A stretch of DNA of 64,000 nucleotides from NCBI RefSeq assembly GCF_047496725.1, contig NC_132978.1, positions 12,859,501 through 12,923,500 on the forward strand, written 5' to 3'. The translations under genes and the position numbers were made by a program. The number at the start of each line of letters is the position of its first letter. The stretch's first letter is position 1. Source of the DNA: Anoplolepis gracilipes. Its lineage: Eukaryota; Arthropoda; Insecta; Hymenoptera; Formicidae. Under the pieces are notes generated by a model. The model had not been told where the DNA came from. It did not search any database and worked only from the letters and a program-made list of their open reading frames with translations. Positions 11,740 through 23,677 of the stretch are shown piece after piece.

Positions 11740-13213
11740 TCAACCGTGATACGATTCGTAACCGCCGCCGCCGTCGCCGCCGCCGCCGGAGTGAAAGTCG
11801 TATCCGCCTCCGTCACCTCCGCCGTAACCACCTCCGTAACCACCTCCGTAACCACCTCCGTAACCACCGCCGAAATCGCCACCGCCGCCGCCATAGTCAT
11901 CGTGCTTCGGTACGTGCACTGGCACGGCCACCGGAACCTTAACCGGTACCGGTATTTCCTTCTCGACCGGAACTGCCACCTCTTTCTCGACTATGTACGG
12001 TTTGTCTACTGGCACCTTGATCGGTACCGGGACCGGCTTCTCCACCGGCACTGGCACCGGTTTGTGCACGTGGTAGGGCTGCGGGACCGGCACCTTTATC
12101 GGAACTGGATATGGTTTCGGTACCGGGACCGGATACGGCTTGTCGACCGGTACCTTCACTTCGTACGGTACCGGCTTCTCCACTGGCACCGGATACGGCT
12201 TTTCAATGGTGACCGGATACGGTTTCGGCACGTGGACCGGATACGGTTTGTCCACTGGTACCTTCACCTCGTAGGGCACCGGTTTCTCTACCGGATACGG
12301 CTGCGGCACCGGCACCTTTACCTTCACCGGGAAGGGCACGTGTTTCTCGACCGTGTAGGGTTGCGGTACTGGCACCTTCACCGGCACCGGTATGTGCTTC
12401 TCCACGGTGTAGGGCTGTGGCACATATACCTTGACCTCGTAGGGCTTGTCGACGGGTACCTTTACCTCGTACGGCACCTTCTTCTCGACGGTGTACGGCT
12501 GCGGCACGTGTACTGGTACCTTGACGAACACCTTCACCGGGTAGGGCACGTGTTTCTCGACGGTGTAGGGTTGCGGCACGTTGACCTTCACCTCGTACGG
12601 CACGTGCTTTTCCACCAGGTAAGGCACGTGCTTCGTTACTTCGTACGGTACCGGCACTTTCTTTACAACCGTCACTGCCTTCACAGGCTCGTGATGATCA
12701 TAGCTTTCACCGCCTCCACCGCCTCCACCGCCTCCGCCACCGTGCAGATCGGCACCGCCGCCGCCCAAGTCACCAAAACTGTGAACTAGCCCGCGTTTTT
12801 CCGTCTTTTTGTCCGTTGATTCCGCCTGGACATTATCTGACTTTTTGTCACTCGCCTCGCTCGATTCCCTCGAGCATGCAACTTGAGTGGCCACTGCCAC
12901 CAAAATGATGGCAATCTGAAGTCACGCGTCAAAGATATGCATTAACAATTAGAATATAAAATGATAAAAATTAATATGCACACTCGTTGCTAAAATATTT
13001 TAATCTTAAATTTTTTAATCGGACACGTGAGCTATTTCTTTCTATTTTTTTTTTTTTTTTTTTAATCGAGAACCATTAATATCTTTTGGCAAAAAAATTT
13101 TATATAGATGTATTACATTATATATAATTCCGAGATATGAATATTGATCCGAGCTCTGATTCGATCTCAGTCACTTTTTTCTTAACGATGCACTAACTTA
13201 CCTTAATATTCAT
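11740..13213 (-). CDS. Secreted Pro/Val-repeat structural protein, 395 aa, two exons
   Basis: Exon 1 is only four codons (13202-13213, ATG AAT ATT AAG followed by GTAAGT). Exon 2 is 11740-12915 and begins after CAG at 12916-12918. Joined, the N terminus is MNIKIAIILVAVATQVACS, a clear signal peptide split by the intron, so the true start is the mini-exon ATG and not the TTG at 12901-12903. Layout: signal peptide 1-18; a charged Ser/Glu/Lys linker ending in the dibasic KR at 44-45; an 11-Gly run at 63-73; about 260 residues of alternating Pro/Val with Lys, Tyr and His (units such as KPVPYEVKVPVDKPY, VPQPYTVEKHVPYPVKV); and a Gly/Tyr tail from 343 with GGGY repeats. No Cys follows residue 18. 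Exported proteins of this style in insects include cuticular and Vajk-like matrix proteins. A cuticle or other extracellular-matrix role is inferred, not shown. Repeats are intact and in frame. Confidence 0.88.
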
Positions 13214-13255
13214 TTTCGAATTTACGTATGTCTTTAGCGTGGCGTATGACCACTA

Positions 13256-13292
13256 ACTGAACCGCTACGTTTTCTAGTCTGAGTCTTATATA
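13256..13292 (-). promoter_or_regulatory. TATA box and initiator of the PV-repeat gene
   Basis: On the minus strand TATATAAG (13285-13292) is followed about 32 bases later by TCAGT (13256-13260), the arthropod initiator core. This predicts transcription starting near 13258 and a 5' UTR of roughly 45 bases before the ATG at 13211-13213. A TATA plus Inr promoter fits a stage- or tissue-restricted structural gene. Confidence 0.7.
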
Positions 13293-15459
13293 GCCCGCGC
13301 TATAATAGCTTGGCACTTTCCCTGCACCTCATCGCTTATATTATCCGTACCAAGTCTTGCTTTACGTACGTTAGTACAAAAAAGTCGCTTGGGCGAGTTC
13401 AGGAAACAAACATCACGCGTGCGAATTCGTTTCATATAATATAGTTCAATAACCGAAAATATTTGCCAACTTGCGATTTGTATCGCATGAAACTCACTTT
13501 CTTTCTAGATACAAAGAAAATCATATGCCTAAATAAATTCTCGCATATATAATACATCTTGCTTTTTATTCAAAAAAAAACTTGCTTTTAAATTTTTTCT
13601 TGCTTCTAAATTGTGGACAAAGAGAAATTTATTTTTCCCAAGATACAACGCATATTTACACATAAATTGGATATTTATATGTGTGATAAGAAATACTTAA
13701 GAAGCTAAAAAAATTGTTAATTTGACTAACAATAAATATGTTTAGTATTAACATTTTTTTTTTTTTTACAATCAATGTAATAACAAGACAATAATAGAAA
13801 TTCGCTCTCTTTCTAAATAACTTGTGAAAAAACATATGATATCCATTTCCTGTAAGTATGAATATATCGATGTGACACATGCTTCCTATATCATTATCTC
13901 ATATAATATAAAATAAAATATAAATTACAAAATTCTATATTATATAAATACATTATAGCATAAATAACTGAGGCTATAGAGTAAATGGAGGAAGTTAATG
14001 TTCGTGGAGTTATGGTTAGCGAATGTGCAACACCGTGATTTCCGTTTCTCCTTGTCATAAAAGTTGCCATATGCAACGCTAATCAACGTTTGTTTGTATC
14101 TGTAATATGCTTTTTTTTTTTGATAGATCACCGGTAGAAAACTCGTAACGTTGAATGAGGAAGAATATCATGCGAATAACTTCCGAACGTTACATTCAAC
14201 GCATATTCGATTAATCAGCAAATTCGATTAATCTCGTTTTCACATACGTCGATTAGAAGAGCATTTACGTTATTTCATCGCGTTCCTTTAGCAATAGATT
14301 TTATACTTGCCAATCATTCATATACAGGTTGTCTGACACATTGAGTGTTATACTTCAGCGTATCATGATTTTTTTAAACCGAAAGAAGATGATACTCTCC
14401 GTTTTGCAATTATATTTACCTTCAATATATTATATGTCATTTTGCTCTACGCTTGTGCGCGTTATTTTTGAAAGATTCATTATTCAATGCCAATTGTCCC
14501 AGATGCAATCTGAGTTTTCGCGCTAACCGTATCGATGGCGTGCGAGGATTCTGTTACGGATGTAATTACTGTAGAAATCCAAATTAAGCTGTGCGAACAC
14601 ATTGTAAGCGCGAGCTTCGCATGCGAAATATGTAATGCCATATGTTAATTCGGTATAGTTTGCATGCGTCCCGTACATTTCGATTGTCCAGATATATCGT
14701 AATTTTTAACGATTAATCGCCGCTCAAACATCTCCAAGGGTCATATTGCCTTGTGACGAACGTTTATTATTTGTTCTACACAAATATATAATACATAGAT
14801 CCGTCGTTTTCCGTGTTTCTTCCGATAAACATTACGGTAAATGATACGGACAAATATATCTCGCGCCCAAATGAGTTTGCTTAAACGCCACTTTTTATTT
14901 TAATCGATTGACGCACATTTCCTTAATTAATCTTTACATAGTGGAAGTTAGCGGGTTTGATTGTGAAGATACGAGTTGTAAAAAAAATTTAAGAATTGTA
15001 ATTGATATATCAAAGGGAAGGAAATTTATTATTTTATTCTCACGATCCTAAGATTTGTTGGAAACTCAATCTATCGCGCGCGCGATATATATCTCCTCAT
15101 AAAATACTATTAAAACATTGCCAAGAATGTAAGAATGTAACATATAAAAAAAGAATATAAAGCTACCAAGTTATGCGCGCTGCCGGATTACTTGATCGTT
15201 TCACCGGTAATTACTTTATGCAGCCGCTATTTAGCATCTGTTAAACTAGCAACGTATATGATATTGCTCATTTTGATGACTGATGATTCAGATAGTTATT
15301 ATTATTTCAATACGAGAGTCCAAAATTTGTAATAAATGCAACGGTGCTGAATTAATCTTTCAATTAAAGTTAATACATGGAATCAAGGAATTCTTGAATT
15401 GTTATAAATTTAGATTTAAAGTGCAAAAACATTATGTATGTAGGAGTAAATGCTACAGT
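13293..15459. other. Spacer upstream of the PV-repeat gene
   Basis: No coding exon or RNA gene recognised. The sequence is AT-rich with T-tracts, and upstream control elements of the PV-repeat gene would be expected in its first kilobase. Short open frames here (for example 14329-14526) have no recognisable features. Confidence 0.45.
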
Positions 15460-15565
15460 CCAAAAAATAATCTTGCCAATTCAACAAAAATTTTCCAGGC
15501 GTAAAAAATTAACTGAAACAGATAAATTATTAGCAAATACTGTGATACTGCATATTTTGCACTTG
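15460..15565 (+). mobile_element. MITE fragment, CACTCAAAAAAA family, 5' part
   Basis: Matches the left quarter of the 732-1122 element (ATTTTCCAGGCGTAAAAAAT, then AACTGAAACAGATAAATTA) but breaks off near 15565. It lies just upstream of a longer copy at 15676. It may be a deleted copy or the remnant of a nested or tandem insertion. Confidence 0.7.
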
Positions 15566-15675
15566 CTATTCGATTTATAGTAAATATGTCAAATATAATA
15601 AATATTGCTCGCACGTGCGATTTTTTAAAACAATAAATATGAAAACAGTAATAACAACTAAAAATCGATTTTCAA

Positions 15676-16078
15676 CACTCAAAAAAATGATGTTGCAACT
15701 TGGACAAAAATTTTCTAGGTGTACAAAATTAACTGAAACAGATAAATTATTATTAGCAAATACTGTGATACTGCATATATTTTGCACTTGATCAATTAAT
15801 AAATGAGAGAGACAGAATTTAGATCCGTACTATTAGTAGTGTAATTTAGACGGAAAATTTGTCTGCGACGCCTATCTTTAAGGCCTATTGTCAAGGATAA
15901 TTATATTTGTGATTAATATTTGGCAATGGGATCTAAATTTTCTAGAGCTATTGCTGGAATATTGCCGCTATAAATTCTATACGTGACAAACAATATTCCA
16001 ACAGATATAAAAAGTAGCGATAGATTTTAATCGAGACATCTAGAAATCTATCTACTTAGCAAAATATTTTTTCGAGGG
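15676..16078 (+). mobile_element. MITE, CACTCAAAAAAA family, near full-length
   Basis: Begins CACTCAAAAAAATGATG and ends GCAAAATATTTTTTCGAGGG. The interior aligns along its length with the copy at 732-1122, including AATGGGATCTAAATTTTCTA and TCGAGACATCTAGAAATCTA. It is non-coding. Confidence 0.8.
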
Positions 16079-16261
16079 ATATGTTTGCTAATCGTATATA
16101 TATAACTGACTCATTAGAAGACATTCACTTTTTTCTCTCCATCTATCTATCTGTCTATCTATCTTGCTCTCCTTCTTGTTCTTTCTGGATTATACGCAAC
16201 ATTCTCCGACGGTGCAATGTCTCGACGATAAGACCCACGGTAGTTTATTCGATAATAAGCT

Positions 16262-16388
16262 CGCGCTCCCTCCGTTCCTCTCTTTTTCTCTCCCTTTCTT
16301 TCTCTTTTTTAATTTTTTCCCCCTTTCCCTTTTCCTCTTTTTTACTTCCTTTTTTTTTTCTCTATATCGTTCTCTTTCCTTCATCCAG
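16262..16388 (+). repeat. Long pyrimidine-rich tract ending in CAG|ATG
   Basis: About 125 bases made almost wholly of C and T, with few interruptions. It ends CTTTCCTTCATCCAG and is followed at once by ATG and 22 codons to a stop at 16457. It resembles an extreme splice-acceptor tract or H-DNA-prone mirror sequence. No matching exon could be supported. Confidence 0.5.
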
Positions 16389-17338
16389 ATGAGTATAGTC
16401 TATCGCTACTGGCGCGCAAATTACTCGGTAGCGATGGCTGCCGTCGGGCGTTTTTAATTGACGACGGACAAAATGAAGTATCATGCCGTGCATTATAATT
16501 GGAAACTTTTATGTTGCGTGCGCGGCTACGGCATGGTCGGGATTACCGAGGCGTGAATCCGAGCTTACATTTTCGCTACAATCGACGCGTTCTCTTCTTT
16601 GTGTTATTATTTTTTTTTTTTTTCCCTTTCACGGATTCGAACGCGCTTGCCCTTTCAAAAAAATGCATGCGACTATCGCCGTAAGATTGCATCGCCAAGG
16701 ATAAATATCAACGATAAATTTGTAAGACCTCCCTGTCCCCATGCGAGCCAATCTTTCAGTCTTTTCTCCGTTTCTCTATTCTTTCTTTCTTTAATCTGTC
16801 ATTAACGAAACTATCTTTTCATGTCCTCGATGCATTTGCAACATGTACTGTAACGTACTTCTTTTCTATGTGTCTCAATAATATACGCACACGGCATTTA
16901 TTCTCTCATCCATTTTAATTGTAACGCGTCTAACGAGGCATTTGATGGAAAAGTGAAAGGAGACACGCGACGCGACTTTCCTCGAAATCTTACAACATGC
17001 TTAACTGAATGTTACAAGCGGCTCAAACGATTTACATGCTTAATGTTTCACCGACGCGAATTCCCGTGAATTTGGCACGAAGCGACGTACGACATGATTC
17101 GCACACGTAATATTCTGGCGTTTCGGTGGCCGCGATTAATCATCTTTTTCGGTTCGATGTTGGTGTTTTACGGACGGCGCCCCGAAATTTCAGCTCGGAA
17201 GCGCCAGGAAAAGAATAATGATGTTTTGGCCTCCGGAAAGTAGATTCGTGTAATTTAATCATACGGAATACGATCGAACAATTTAAGAGAAAAGAATAAC
17301 ATACATACATATGCACTTTAACTTTCTTTATATATGTA

Positions 17339-17720
17339 CAGGGTGTCTACTCCCTAAAAGAAATATTTAAATAAAGGAATTCTCAGAGATTTCTTTTGTG
17401 GAGAAGTTGAGAAATTTTTCGTGACTTTTTATTCAGACTCGGAGAATTTTTGTCAAAAATTCTCTTTGACAATTTGCTGATAAGTTTAGTCATCAATGTA
17501 CGTTTAAAATATATTACAAATATATATCTATCTTTGTTTATATATTCAATATCTTACCCAAATATTGACTGTGTATAATTCTTGTATTGTAATTTTTAAT
17601 GATAAAGAAATGAAAAGGTTTTGCAGAAAGTGAAACATGTTTATCTTACAAAAGTTATTTAAAATTTTGTTCAGTACATTTTCAGGGAATTTTTTTTACA
17701 AGATTTGAGTAGACATCCTG
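17339..17720. mobile_element. MITE, CAGGGTGTCTACTC family, copy 1
   Basis: A 382-bp non-coding element with ends CAGGGTGTCTACTC and GAGTAGACATCCTG, which are inverted repeats of each other. Internal sequence includes a GGAATTCTCAGAGATTTCT-like string shared with copies near 27.7 and 58.9 kb. A TA precedes the left end; the right flank is TG, so the duplication is not proven. Confidence 0.8.
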
Positions 17721-19282
17721 TGAATATGCATATCCGGCGAGAATAACACGCGCTGATAAAAGCAGAGCGTAATTCCTATCCTCGATACGTGGCGGGGATA
17801 ACGCGACTATAATCGCGCGAGCATTAAGAATCATGATGCCGAAGCGAATGAATCGTTGCGCAGACCGGTTCGCTTACGATAATCATCATTCTTCTCGTGC
17901 CGGGCAAAACAACCGTTTTCGTTTCGACGATAATGAAGGATAGGGTGACCGATCGTTACGGTTACGTTAACAAATGTAATCATGTTACCCGTTCACATTA
18001 TCATTATCTTGGTCGTGGAAGTAAAAGGTGATCGCGACTATCGATCAAATGGCTCGCGATTGTAAAATTCGGGAAAAATCGGGTGGTGCGAGTCACCCAC
18101 CACCACCTCCGCGGGAAAAGCGTACTTATCAGATTTACGGACAGAGTTACCGTTAAGTGAACAGGGCGAAAGGTGAGCGCACCTGCGAGGTCTCTTCCGA
18201 GAAGAGACTTTTCGGTCAACAACAACAACTAACGCGTTACTGATGAGGAAGCCGATGCGAGCAGGCCCGTTTGAACACCTCACCGCAGGAGGAACGAGCG
18301 AACGGCGCAGGAGATTATGTAACTTTAATTGCGTTCTAACTACCGTGCAATTGGACGATGGCGGGCCGTGCAACCTGCAGTTTCGGCTGTATCCCATTAA
18401 GACGTTGCCTCGGCTAATGCGACGACCGAGTGACTTTTGCGAGCGCAAATCTGTCCTTTTTTTTTTTTTTTTTTTTTTTTTTTCTTTTTTTCTTTGAGAC
18501 GCGCAATTTATGACCCCGAGAACCGACAGGAAAGGCCAATCCCCACGGTAATCCCACAGCATCCGGTAAAACCGACTTTACGCACACAAGCCTGGTATTA
18601 TCGCATAAAAGTTTGTCTTTTTTTTTTTTTTTTTTTTTTTTTTCCTCTTTATAACGCAATAACTAATTTTGCGCCACTAATTTCGCGTTGGGGGATTATC
18701 TTACGGAATTATCGCGATTTCTCTATCGCGTAAAATGTTTGATGAATATCACATTCGGAAGTGTAATGCGTCCGATCGAAGAAAGCGATGATTGTATATT
18801 ATAAATACGAGTCTCGCGCCAATATTCCTCGAGTGTACGGCAACGGCTCGAATCACGTTCCTTCGACAGGATAGTCACGGAGATTTCACTTTGGTGATTT
18901 CACATGTATGCGAGAACATTCGCCTCGCCGATCCTTCTTTTTCTCTTCTTCTTTCCTCGCGACTAGATGAAAGTGCACGCGCAACTCGAATCGCGCTCAA
19001 ATCACATCGGATCCGCGACGACACGGTTCGCGTAGTCGACTGTCCCCGACTGTCATGTCAGATCGAGATGATGATGGAAAATTCGTATTGCGCGTATGAT
19101 TAATAGCTCGCGCTTACGACATATGGTTCTTGTGTTTTTTTTTTTTTTTTTTCATGTATTTCTTATTGGAAAAGCTTTGTTTTATCGCGTAATTGGTTTC
19201 GCAAGCATGCAGCCGTACATTTCGTAATATTGTAATTATAGGAAGTGATATATAAAGAGTGATATATATATATATATATTAA

Positions 19283-19809
19283 ACCCAGTCTACTCTAGCA
19301 ATATGAAAGTTGATAACTTTTAGAAATTTTTTTTGAAAAATATCATAGAAATTGATCTTTTTTATATGTATTTTTATTGATGTTTAAACAGTATATTTTA
19401 GTATTTAAAAATCTTGAATATTTAGTTTTTTATTCATTACGCGTAACGTATTCGCAAATGTTCAATGATGTAACTTTATCATTGACTGAAATAAAAAAAT
19501 TCGAGTTTTTCTAGTTTTATTCCGTAGGATATTTATAGAACACTGAATCTAATTTCATTAGAGAAAATTGAAAAAATACGTCAATTTAAAATTAGATACT
19601 TTCCAATTTTACTGAAATTAATTAATCTTTTAAAGATCAGCAAAAATATTAATTAATAATTTTTTAAATTCTAATTAAGCTCAATTTTATATTCAAGCTT
19701 AATTCCGTCAAGTTTGTGAATTTTTTGATAAAATTAAAAAAAATATATTCTCCAGACTCTCAGAAAATGTAAAAAATCGACTTTTCATTTTCTAAAGTAC
19801 ACTGGGCCC
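19283..19809. mobile_element. piggyBac-type MITE with TTAA target sites
   Basis: This 527-bp element is flanked by TTAA at 19279-19282 and 19810-19813. The left end ACCCAGTCTACTCTAGCAA and the right end (reverse complement GGGCCCAGTGTACTTTAGAA) are imperfect inverted repeats. TTAA duplication plus CCC-rich ends is the hallmark of piggyBac-family insertion. The interior is AT-rich and has no transposase, so it would need one supplied in trans. Confidence 0.72.
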
Positions 19810-20682
19810 TTAAATGGTTAACTAAATTTTTGTTATATGCATCAAGTAAAGCATATAATTCATCTATGTCACTATTTATTGAAATATAATATTAAATTAT
19901 AGAGAACCAGGAGCAAGAAATCATGTGAGTTTTCTTGTGCAATATACATATGTGGAAATAAATACTCTCACTTCTGGCATAATAATTCAATATGACTGCA
20001 ATTAAGACGCAGGAGAAGAAAGGTTCTTTCAATTAATATTCAAGTGGTATATCTTGACGATTACTCCACGCTTTTCCTCCGATAAAAAAAATGAAAGATC
20101 AACGCTCGAAGCGAGCAACAAAGATTCGTTGTCTCTCGTCGCACGAGCGAGCGGGCCACCAAAGTTCGGGGCCCGTTATTTGTTGGGGGCACGATTATCC
20201 CGTTCGACGGCACATGTAATTTGAGCCGTATTACGCGCGCGTTGACAACGTGTCGCGATTATGTTTGCACCTCCGACGAGTCCGGTCCGGTCATATCGGC
20301 ACGACTTTGGGCACGTTATGTACGTCCGTCGCCGCCACCGCCACTGCCGATCGTACCATCTGATCCGATAACCAATTACCAAGAACATGGCGTCCAACGA
20401 TGTCCCGTATCTGCCTGTCGTCAGCGACAGGTAGAATCCCGCGTATAGGTTCGTCGTAGAAACCAACATCGTATTCGCTCGCTGATAATAGCCTGCCTTA
20501 TTTTCCGGACGATGCGCGGAGAGACAAATTTATAATAAATCTGTCGCACTTTCCGGGGAGGAGGGAATGTAATATAATTTATTACATAAATTTCAAAAAG
20601 TTTGCAAAAAAAATATCACTGATTCCTTGCATTTAGGAACAATATGCTTCTAAACGGTCGCGATTATATAAATGATCGATAC

Positions 20683-21281
20683 CAGAGATGGGAAAGTTAC
20701 TGTTAAAAAGTAACTATTCGTTACTTTTTTTATTGTTAAAACGAGATCAGAAATTAAATAAAAAATATACTTTTGTATTATATATTTTATTAAAAAAAAT
20801 TAATAATTAAAATATTAATAAAATATCAATAAATTTTCTTAAATTTTTTGTTTTAAATTTGTAAAATCATAAATAATAAGGAAAAAATTTTTAAACACCC
20901 AAAGTATAAATAAAAGAAATTTAGGTTTGCATCAAATTTATAAATATAGTCAAATACACGATATATTTTTTGTATTCTTATAATTTTGTTTAAAACCTTT
21001 AATATAATAATTTTAAATTTATAATATGAATATCTGTTGATAATCGGAGATTTAGTATACGAAAATAGAAAATATAATATGTCATAAATAGGAAATAGGA
21101 AATCCAGATATAAAAAGTAACGATAAAAGTAATTGTTAAATTTGTTACTAGAAAAATGTAACTACGTTACCGCTACAGTTACAGAAAAATAGTAACACCG
21201 TTATCACTTCGTTACCAAAGAAAAAAAAAAGTAACTGTAACGGTAACGACGTTACAAATAACGCGTTACTTTCCAACCCTG
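20683..21281. mobile_element. hAT-type MITE with 8-bp target-site duplication, copy 1
   Basis: A 599-bp element with ends CAGAGATGGGAAAGT and ACTTTCCAACCCTG (reverse complement CAGGGTTGGAAAGT). A perfect 8-bp duplication, ATCGATAC, flanks it at 20675-20682 and 21282-21289. The 8-bp duplication and CAG-initial ends place it in the hAT superfamily. The subterminal sequence is packed with GTTAC/GTAAC motifs in both orientations, typical of hAT transposase-binding repeats. The interior is AT-rich and non-coding. A second copy in opposite orientation is at 45442. Confidence 0.9.
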
Positions 21282-21833
21282 ATCGATACATTTTACGTTA
21301 AATATATTTTTGACATCCGCACCTTCTTGACGTTTGCACAAAATATTTGAACATTGCTTGCATTTTATGCGTAAATGTCGTAATAACGATGACATAATGA
21401 ATCATCAAGGAACGTGAAATCTTAATGTCGAGTGTGTTCACTCGAGTTGTACAATCATCTACCGTATCACAGTGTTGCGATACCTCATTCGTTGTGTAAT
21501 TAGTTCTTTTCTTTATATGTATGTAAAATTATTCTGCGTAATTTTTATTTGAAACGTTTTTTTTCTGCGTAAGTTTTATTTGAAGCGTTATACACTCGCG
21601 TATTTCAAAACTGAGTTTTTCCGAGATTCTTGGGCAATATAATAAAGAGTGATTGTAATCATTTTTTACGCAATTTATTTCATAATGATTATTATTATTA
21701 CGGGATAAAAGTAAGTAATTTTAAATACAAATGATTAAAATATTATACTTGTTATTAAATCGCAACACTTGTTTAATCCCAGGTTTCTTTTTCGAGTTGA
21801 TGCAAAAAAGGATTAAGCAACGCGGTAGAAATA

Positions 21834-22395
21834 CACAGTAAAAAATAAAATGTCAATTCAACATTTTTACATCTCTCAGAAAGTCCACTGTAAATTTTAA
21901 GTTTTAAATAATTCATTTATTGTACGTTACTTATTGACAAATTAGAAAAGTTAAATAATCCACACAAAACTATTTTTGTTATTGTGACTTTAAGTGTGAC
22001 GTAAAAATAACATACAAATTAATTAAAAACTACATGAAAGAGTAGTTACAATAACTTTTTACAATAACGTGTGTAAAAAGAAATGTTGAGAGAACATTTT
22101 AAAGTTCATGATTATATTCAAAGTTTTTATTTTAACTTTTCTTAGAATGTTAAATTGATTTTGAAACATGTTGATTGTCTGAAATAATTAATAATGTGTT
22201 AAAAGCATTCAAAATAATATTCCATTTCTAAGAGACACAAAGTATTAAGTTAGAAAGTTGACATAAATGTGACACATGAAAATGTTATAAAAATAATAAC
22301 ACATCAGCTATGTTGTTAATTTTACATTGAAGTAGTAATCAAAACGTGGTAAGGCAAGAAAATTTTAACATATCGACGCACAATTTTTTACTGTG
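21834..22395. mobile_element. MITE with TA target-site duplication, CACAGTAAAAAAT family
   Basis: A 562-bp element with ends CACAGTAAAAAAT and ATTTTTTACTGTG, flanked by TA at 21832-21833 and 22396-22397. The TA duplication suggests Tc1/mariner-type mobilisation. It is AT-rich and non-coding. Confidence 0.78.
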
Positions 22396-23677
22396 TATAA
22401 ATACATATTAAATTGCCCGGAAAGTTCTCTATAGTCCTTTCAAGAGGTATCGTTAGCAGAGTCCTCCAGATAGAATGCAGCTGCAAGTGGTTAGGAATAA
22501 TAGTACACATTTCGCATATATTGAAATCACGTAGGGAGTAATTAAGTGGTGTATCTAATAATGCGCGTTCTATAATAAGCTATTACGATATAGTCTCTCT
22601 TTGTATTAACCACGTTCGATACATCGACGCGATGATTGTAAATTCTCGCAAATTAATTTTGCCCAAACAGAAATTTGTACGAGGTATTCCGAAAGCATCG
22701 GAAGATATCGATCGAAGATTATCATAGTTTTCTCTCTGACCACTCGAATAGAACATTCCTAAGCTATAATTTTCGGCTTAATATGGGTCTAATCTCGCGC
22801 GAACAAGAACAAAACTCTCTGTGGATACAGTCAAGTGAGATCGGGAGAAAATTTGATAGATCCGCCAGTTGCGGCGAACGTGTACGTACATATCTATTAA
22901 CAGATAATAATGAGCTCCAGAGATACGAACGTATATTTACAATATCGCTTTTTATAGTACACATACATTTTAATGTAATGTATTTAGATAAAATGTTATA
23001 AAAATACACACAGCACAACTTTTTCCACATTCATCTCCACATTTCTTTAGCCTCTAGGCTATGATTTCACTTGATGTTTGAAAAATAGTGGCAAACTATA
23101 AATCTCTGCCATAATCTCGTCGGATTTCTCGAATGATCGATCGAATTATAATAAAATTCACGCTTTTATGCGCCACGCGCAACCGTTAATTAATGCAGCT
23201 GATGATAATCTTTACGAGCGATTTCCTATCCGGGACTTTTAATACGTAATTAAGTGCCTTCGAGTTGACACTTTCGGTTCGTATCGCTCGGTCGCGGATG
23301 AGTCTGTTATCTACGGGATTTCCGTGATTTTCGCGTGGCTATTGATTCGCATTATCCGCCTCTAGTCTGTGATTTAGCGCTAACGAACTCATCTCCGACA
23401 GGCATCTTGGCACTCCTGTTCTCCCGTGCTTTCTTCGCAATCCGTTAAAATCCTAAGGGAGTAATTTTGTAATTAACTCGTAAGCCTCCATCGCGCCCGT
23501 AACAGTAGCGATGCCATCGTGAGTAATCCAGTCCGGGTTACCGTCATTAGAGGGGAAGATGAGAAACGTCTTTAATCTTAATTCACGGCAGATCTCTCTG
23601 ACGTCGGGTAACGATTCACAGAATGATGAAAACTATCCATTTACCATAAGATTATTATCGTGTATTTATATCGTTCG

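Noticed and set aside
11653..12789. A 378-codon plus-strand frame rich in Arg, His and Tyr
   Set aside because: It is the antisense shadow of the PV-repeat gene. Codon-periodic repeats on the minus strand keep the opposite strand open. The minus-strand reading has a signal peptide, splice sites and a TATA promoter.
12901..12903. TTG as the start of the PV-repeat protein
   Set aside because: Reading upstream to the acceptor at 12916-12918 and joining the 13202-13213 mini-exon gives an ATG start and a complete signal peptide.
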